Assembly: GCF_003594875.1 (NCBI RefSeq)
Contig: NZ_QZEY01000002.1
Location: 186,001-250,000, forward strand
DNA: 64,000 bases
Origin: Bailinhaonella thermotolerans
GTDB taxonomy: Bacteria > Actinomycetota > Actinomycetes > Streptosporangiales > Streptosporangiaceae
Reading direction: 5' to 3'
Under the pieces are notes generated by a model that searched no databases, was not told the DNA's origin, and saw nothing but the letters and a program-made list of their open reading frames with translations. Below, in pieces: positions 60,927 to 64,000 of this stretch (positions are counted from its first letter, which is position 1; each line of letters begins with the position of its first letter). The position numbers were made by a program, and so were the translations under genes.

Positions 60927-62003
60927 CTAGGGGGCGGTTGTGAACCGCGCGATGTCGGCGATCTCCGCGCTCGCGTCCGGGCCCGGCGGGTCGAAGGGGT
61001 CGATCTCCACGCGCCCCCCTGGCCGCCGCCAGGTGCCCGTGACCAGGCCGTCCTCGGTGACCGTGGCGCGCAGGATGCCGCCGCCGGGGTGCACCCGGGC
61101 CGCGTGCCGCGCGGGCAGGACCGGGCCGCGGTCGCGCCAGCCGAGCAGGTACTCGTCGAACGCCGGCAGCAGCCGCACCCCGGGCCGCCCCTCCGCGCCG
61201 CCCTCCGAACCGTCCGAGCCCTCCGGACCGTTCGAACCGTCCGAACCATCCGAACCATCCGCGCCGCCGGCCGCGCCGGTCGGGCCGGGGTCCCCGAGGT
61301 CCGCGAGCCGCCACGCGCGGCGGCACTCGCCGAGGGGCAGCCCGGACCAGGCGGCCAGGTCCTCCGGCCCGGCCGGGGCGTGCGAGCGCAGGTAGCGCCG
61401 GGCCAGCTCCGCGAGGGCGCGGTCCCGGTCGGGCTCGAAGGCGATCTCCCGCCCCAGCCAGTCGGCCGCGTGGACGTACGTCGGCCCGCCGCCGCGGTCG
61501 GGCCCGAGCAGCACCGCGCCCCGGCACGCGGCCAGCGTCGCCAGGTGCACGATCCCCTGCCCCGCGGCCACGACGCCGAGGACCCGCAGCCGCTCCCCCA
61601 GCTCCTCCCTGGTCAGCGGCCCCCGGCCCGCCAGCGCGGGCACGACCGCGTCGTACGGGCCGGTCACGCCCTCCTGCCGCAGGCGGCGCAGCGACCGGTT
61701 CTCGTACGGCGGGCCCACGAGCGGCAGCAGCCACGGAAGATCGTCGGCGGCGACGTAGTGGATCGTCCCGCGCGGGCCCCACGCGCGTACGATGGATCTG
61801 TCGTCCCGGGCGGCGTCCACCATCGCGGTGGTGATCCCCCGCGCCCGGGCCCGGAGGGCGAGCGCCGCCGCCGCGGTGTCCTGCGCCTGCACGGCCGGCA
61901 TCCGCCGCACGAGATCGGCGATCTCCGGGCGGTCGTCCGGGCGGTGGAGGAGCTGGGCGCGCGCCCGCGAAAGCCGTACGACGTCATCCGCTCGCCCGAC
62001 CAT
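60927..62003 (-). CDS. Winged helix DNA-binding domain protein (HTH_42 family)
   Basis: 358 aa. RRMPAVQAQDTAAAALALRA at about 35-54 and RAWGPRGTIHYVAADDLPWL are the conserved family blocks; LLPAFDEYLLGWRDRG follows later. HTH_42 proteins include DNA-repair glycosylase-like AlkX/YcaQ relatives; this one is closer to the YcaQ-like set. Residues about 250-272 are a (G/S/D/E/N)-rich repeat insert encoded by a 9-bp microsatellite. ATG 62003; the M50 gene diverges 12 bp away. Confidence 0.78.
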   Translation of the reverse strand: MVGRADDVVRLSRARAQLLHRPDDRPEIADLVRRMPAVQAQDTAAAALALRARARGITTAMVDAARDDRSIVRAWGPRGTIHYVAADDLPWLLPLVGPPYENRSLRRLRQEGVTGPYDAVVPALAGRGPLTREELGERLRVLGVVAAGQGIVHLATLAACRGAVLLGPDRGGGPTYVHAADWLGREIAFEPDRDRALAELARRYLRSHAPAGPEDLAAWSGLPLGECRRAWRLADLGDPGPTGAAGGADGSDGSDGSNGPEGSDGSEGGAEGRPGVRLLPAFDEYLLGWRDRGPVLPARHAARVHPGGGILRATVTEDGLVTGTWRRPGGRVEIDPFDPPGPDASAEIADIARFTTAP

Positions 62004-62015
62004 GGTCCCCTCCGC

Positions 62016-62771
62016 ATGACAAGGTACTCATTCGTGAACTCCCCCGGCCCCGGCGGCAACCTCGGTGACGACCTCGGCGACGTCTGGGAGCGGGTGCTCG
62101 GCACCCAGCCGGACCCGCCCTGGCAGGTCGTGCTCGCGACCGCCGCCGCCGCGCTGGCGATCGTGGCCTACCGCCCCGCGTGGCGGGTGGCGCGCAACGT
62201 CGTCACCATCGCGCACGAGGGCGGGCACGCGCTGGTCGCCGTGCTCACCGGGCGCACGCTGACGGGCATCCGCCTGCACTCCGACACCTCCGGGGTCACC
62301 GTCTCCAAGGGGCGGCCCACGGGCCCGGGGATGGTGGCGACCGCGTTCTCCGGATACGTCACGCCCTCGGCGCTGGGGTTCCTCGGGGCGTGGCTGCTGG
62401 CGGCCGGGCACGTCACCGCGCTGCTCTGGATCATGATGGCGCTGCTGCTCGCCATGCTCGTCATGATCCGGAACGTCTTCGGCATCGTATCGCTGCTGGT
62501 CACCGGCGGAGCCGTGTTCCTCGTCTCGTGGTACGCCCCCGCGCAGGTGCAGGGGGCCTTCGCCTACCTGGGGGTGTGGTTCCTGCTGTTCGGCGGGGTG
62601 CGGCCGGTGTTCGAGCTGCGGTCCAAGCGGCGGCGCGGGCGGGCGCGCGACTCCGACGCCGACCAGCTCGCCCGCCTGACCCCGGTGCCCGCGGTCCTCT
62701 GGGTGGGGTCGTTCGCGATCCTCGCGCTCGCCGCGCTCATCGCGGGCGGGCGGTGGCTCGTGGCGGGATAG
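62016..62771 (+). CDS. M50-type membrane metalloprotease (M50B-like)
   Basis: 251 aa with about six transmembrane helices. TIAHEGGHALVAVLTG contains the zinc motif H-E-x-x-H in the first helix; SGYVTPSALGFLGAWLLAAG is helix 3. This matches the actinobacterial M50B-like group; no PDZ domain. The second zinc ligand, usually N/D-P-x-x-D-G, is not obvious, so protease activity is not certain. ATG 62016 is only 12 bp from the divergent HTH_42 start; GTG 62034 is an alternative. Confidence 0.72.
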   Translation: MTRYSFVNSPGPGGNLGDDLGDVWERVLGTQPDPPWQVVLATAAAALAIVAYRPAWRVARNVVTIAHEGGHALVAVLTGRTLTGIRLHSDTSGVTVSKGRPTGPGMVATAFSGYVTPSALGFLGAWLLAAGHVTALLWIMMALLLAMLVMIRNVFGIVSLLVTGGAVFLVSWYAPAQVQGAFAYLGVWFLLFGGVRPVFELRSKRRRGRARDSDADQLARLTPVPAVLWVGSFAILALAALIAGGRWLVAG

Positions 62772-62784
62772 GCTCACCGGGACG

Positions 62785-62797
62785 CTTGTGACACAAG
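62785..62797. promoter_or_regulatory. Small palindrome in kinase promoter region
   Basis: CTTGTG-A-CACAAG, perfect 6-bp arms with one central base, 55 bp upstream of the kinase ATG. May be a regulator site; nothing else supports it. Confidence 0.4.
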
Positions 62798-62851
62798 GGG
62801 GCATGACGCCCGCCGCGGGGGCTCGCGCGCGGGTGTTCCAGGGAGGTGCCG

Positions 62852-64000
62852 ATGACGGCTGAGCAGCGGGAGGAGGCCCCGGGCTACCGCGTGCTCGACC
62901 AGGTCGGGCAGGGCGGTTTCGCCGTCGTGTACCGGGCCCACCAGGAACGCCTCGACCGGATCGTGGCGCTGAAGATCCTGTCGGTGGACCGGGTGGACCA
63001 GCGGGTCATGCGCAGGTTCCAGCGCGAGCTGAAGCTGACCAGCCGCCTGACCGGCCACCCGAACGTGGTCACCGTGCTCGACACGGGCATGACCAAGTCG
63101 GGCCGGCCGTACATCGCGATGGAGTACTTCGAGGGCGGCTCCCTGCGCGAGCGGATCACGCGGGAGGGCGCGCTGCCGGTCGCCGACGTGCTCCGGATCG
63201 GGGTCAAGGTCGCCGGGGCGCTGGCGGCGGTGCACGAGGCCGGGGTCTACCACGGCGACGTCAAACCGCAGAACATCCTGATCTCGCGGTACGGCGAGCC
63301 CGCGCTGGCCGACTTCGGCGTCGCGCGGATGGTGGACTCGGCCGAGGTGTCGCTGCACTCGCACGCGCTGACGCCGCTGCACGCCGCGCCGGAGGTCCTC
63401 AACGGCAAGAGCCACGACCCGTCCTCGGACCTGTACTCCCTCGGCTCCACGCTGTACCAGCTCCTCGCCGGCCGCCCCGCCTTCTACCGGGAGAACGACA
63501 CCGGGATCGCGCCGCTCATGCTGCGCGTGATCGGCCAGGAGCCGCCGCCGATCACCCGCCCCGACGCTCCCCCGGCCCTGTGCGCCGCCATCCTGCGGGC
63601 GATGGCCAAGCACCCCGAGGCCCGCTTCCCCGACACCCGCGCCTTCGCCGCGCACCTCCAGCGCATCCAGGCCGAGCTGGGCCTGCCGGTCACCGACCTG
63701 GCCGGCGCCTCCTCCGTCCCCCTCCCGGCGTACGGCGGGGCCGACCCGGCCTTCCCGGCCACGCCGCCCGAGGGCGAGCCCTCGCCCGCGTCCCCGCCGG
63801 GCCCCGCCGCGCCGTACGGCTCGCGCCCGGAGGCCCCGCCCGGCGCGCCCCGGCCGGAGACGCCCGCCCCGCCGTACACGCCGGAGTTCCCGGCGCCCGG
63901 GCCCGCGCGGGGGTTCCCACCCGGCGGGGGCGCCCGGCCGGCCGCGGGGCCGGGGCACGCGCCGCGCCCGGGCGAGGCCGCGCCGCCCGCGTTCCCGGGC
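62852..64000 (+). CDS. Ser/Thr protein kinase, N-terminal part
   Basis: 383 codons visible; runs off the right edge. A Hanks-type kinase at residues 11-275: GQGGFAVVY (19-27), Lys41 in VALKIL, YHGDVKPQN (Gly where most kinases have Arg, so a non-RD type) and ALADFGVAR, then APEV. Residues after 285 are Pro/Ala/Gly-rich, with no transmembrane helix yet seen. ATG 62852 follows GGGAGG. The non-RD loop suggests it is not activated through standard activation-loop phosphorylation; inference. Confidence 0.88.
   Translation, partial: MTAEQREEAPGYRVLDQVGQGGFAVVYRAHQERLDRIVALKILSVDRVDQRVMRRFQRELKLTSRLTGHPNVVTVLDTGMTKSGRPYIAMEYFEGGSLRERITREGALPVADVLRIGVKVAGALAAVHEAGVYHGDVKPQNILISRYGEPALADFGVARMVDSAEVSLHSHALTPLHAAPEVLNGKSHDPSSDLYSLGSTLYQLLAGRPAFYRENDTGIAPLMLRVIGQEPPPITRPDAPPALCAAILRAMAKHPEARFPDTRAFAAHLQRIQAELGLPVTDLAGASSVPLPAYGGADPAFPATPPEGEPSPASPPGPAAPYGSRPEAPPGAPRPETPAPPYTPEFPAPGPARGFPPGGGARPAAGPGHAPRPGEAAPPAFPG

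Noticed and set aside
58107-62016. Plus-strand open frame spanning several genes before the M50-like gene
   Set aside because: The frame is open only because stops are rare. Minus-strand genes (Gfo/Idh, acyl-CoA synthetase, HTH_42) occupy the DNA; only the last part, from 62016, is a protein.

Overview
The window is about 64 kb of very GC-rich DNA with dense, codon-biased genes, GTG and TTG starts, many 4-nt stop/start overlaps, SARP, WYL, STAS and eukaryotic-type Ser/Thr kinase proteins, and a Streptomyces-type cholesterol oxidase. This points to a filamentous actinomycete chromosome, perhaps Streptosporangiales or Thermomonosporaceae. The family is a guess; the phylum is not. I saw no rRNA, tRNA, CRISPR array, insertion sequence or prophage. 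The palindrome CCGTACGG recurs far more often than base composition predicts.

Left part (1-24.9 kb). This holds a truncated secreted protein, a SAM methyltransferase, a CbiZ-like corrinoid amidohydrolase, an intergenic array of three long inverted repeats (1967-2474) and a CapA-like protein with eroded metal ligands. Next come a phosphoketolase-acetate kinase pair (xfp-ackA) divergent from a GH65 sugar phosphorylase/hydrolase, then regulators and surface proteins: STAS, pentapeptide repeat, LuxR, a cell-surface protein and a GNAT. A WYL-only protein has a promoter resembling the mycobacterial DNA-damage (RecA-NDp/PafBC) element. A metallothionein-like protein and a receptor-like Ser/Thr kinase with five Cys-paired extracellular repeats follow, then two alpha/beta hydrolases and an OleC-like ligase.

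Middle (24.9-32.1 kb). An E. coli-type frdABCD quinol:fumarate reductase operon is preceded by a 77-aa Cys-rich protein. Beyond it lie cholesterol oxidase, an AhpD-like protein and a DapB-like dehydrogenase with a perfect dyad at its start.

Core of interest (32.3-51.9 kb). A SARP regulator (49821-51872) is divergent from a minus-strand gene chain: adenylation-PCP didomain, flavin amine oxidase, AMP ligase, KamA-like radical SAM aminomutase, ATP-grasp ligase, PaaK-like ligase, MFS exporter, SDR, PaaI thioesterase, molybdopterin nitrate reductase, FAD/[2Fe-2S] reductase, NarK transporter and a second PaaK-like ligase. Eleven genes from the A-PCP gene to the FAD reductase are joined by short overlaps or 4-bp gaps. 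Four CTGGA-type direct repeats with an 11-bp period, the classical SARP operator layout, sit between the SARP and the first gene. I read this as a natural-product cluster. Nitrate reductase and NarK without a nitrite reductase suggest that nitrite may itself be a precursor, for example for diazo or N-N chemistry. That is a hypothesis.

Right part (51.9-64 kb). This contains a PASTA lipoprotein, a small secreted protein, a GDSL esterase, the dhaKLM dihydroxyacetone phosphotransferase operon, an aldo/keto reductase, a two-TM small protein, a Gfo/Idh/MocA oxidoreductase, an acyl-CoA synthetase with a candidate operator, a winged-helix (HTH_42) protein, an M50-like membrane protease and a second Ser/Thr kinase that runs off the end.
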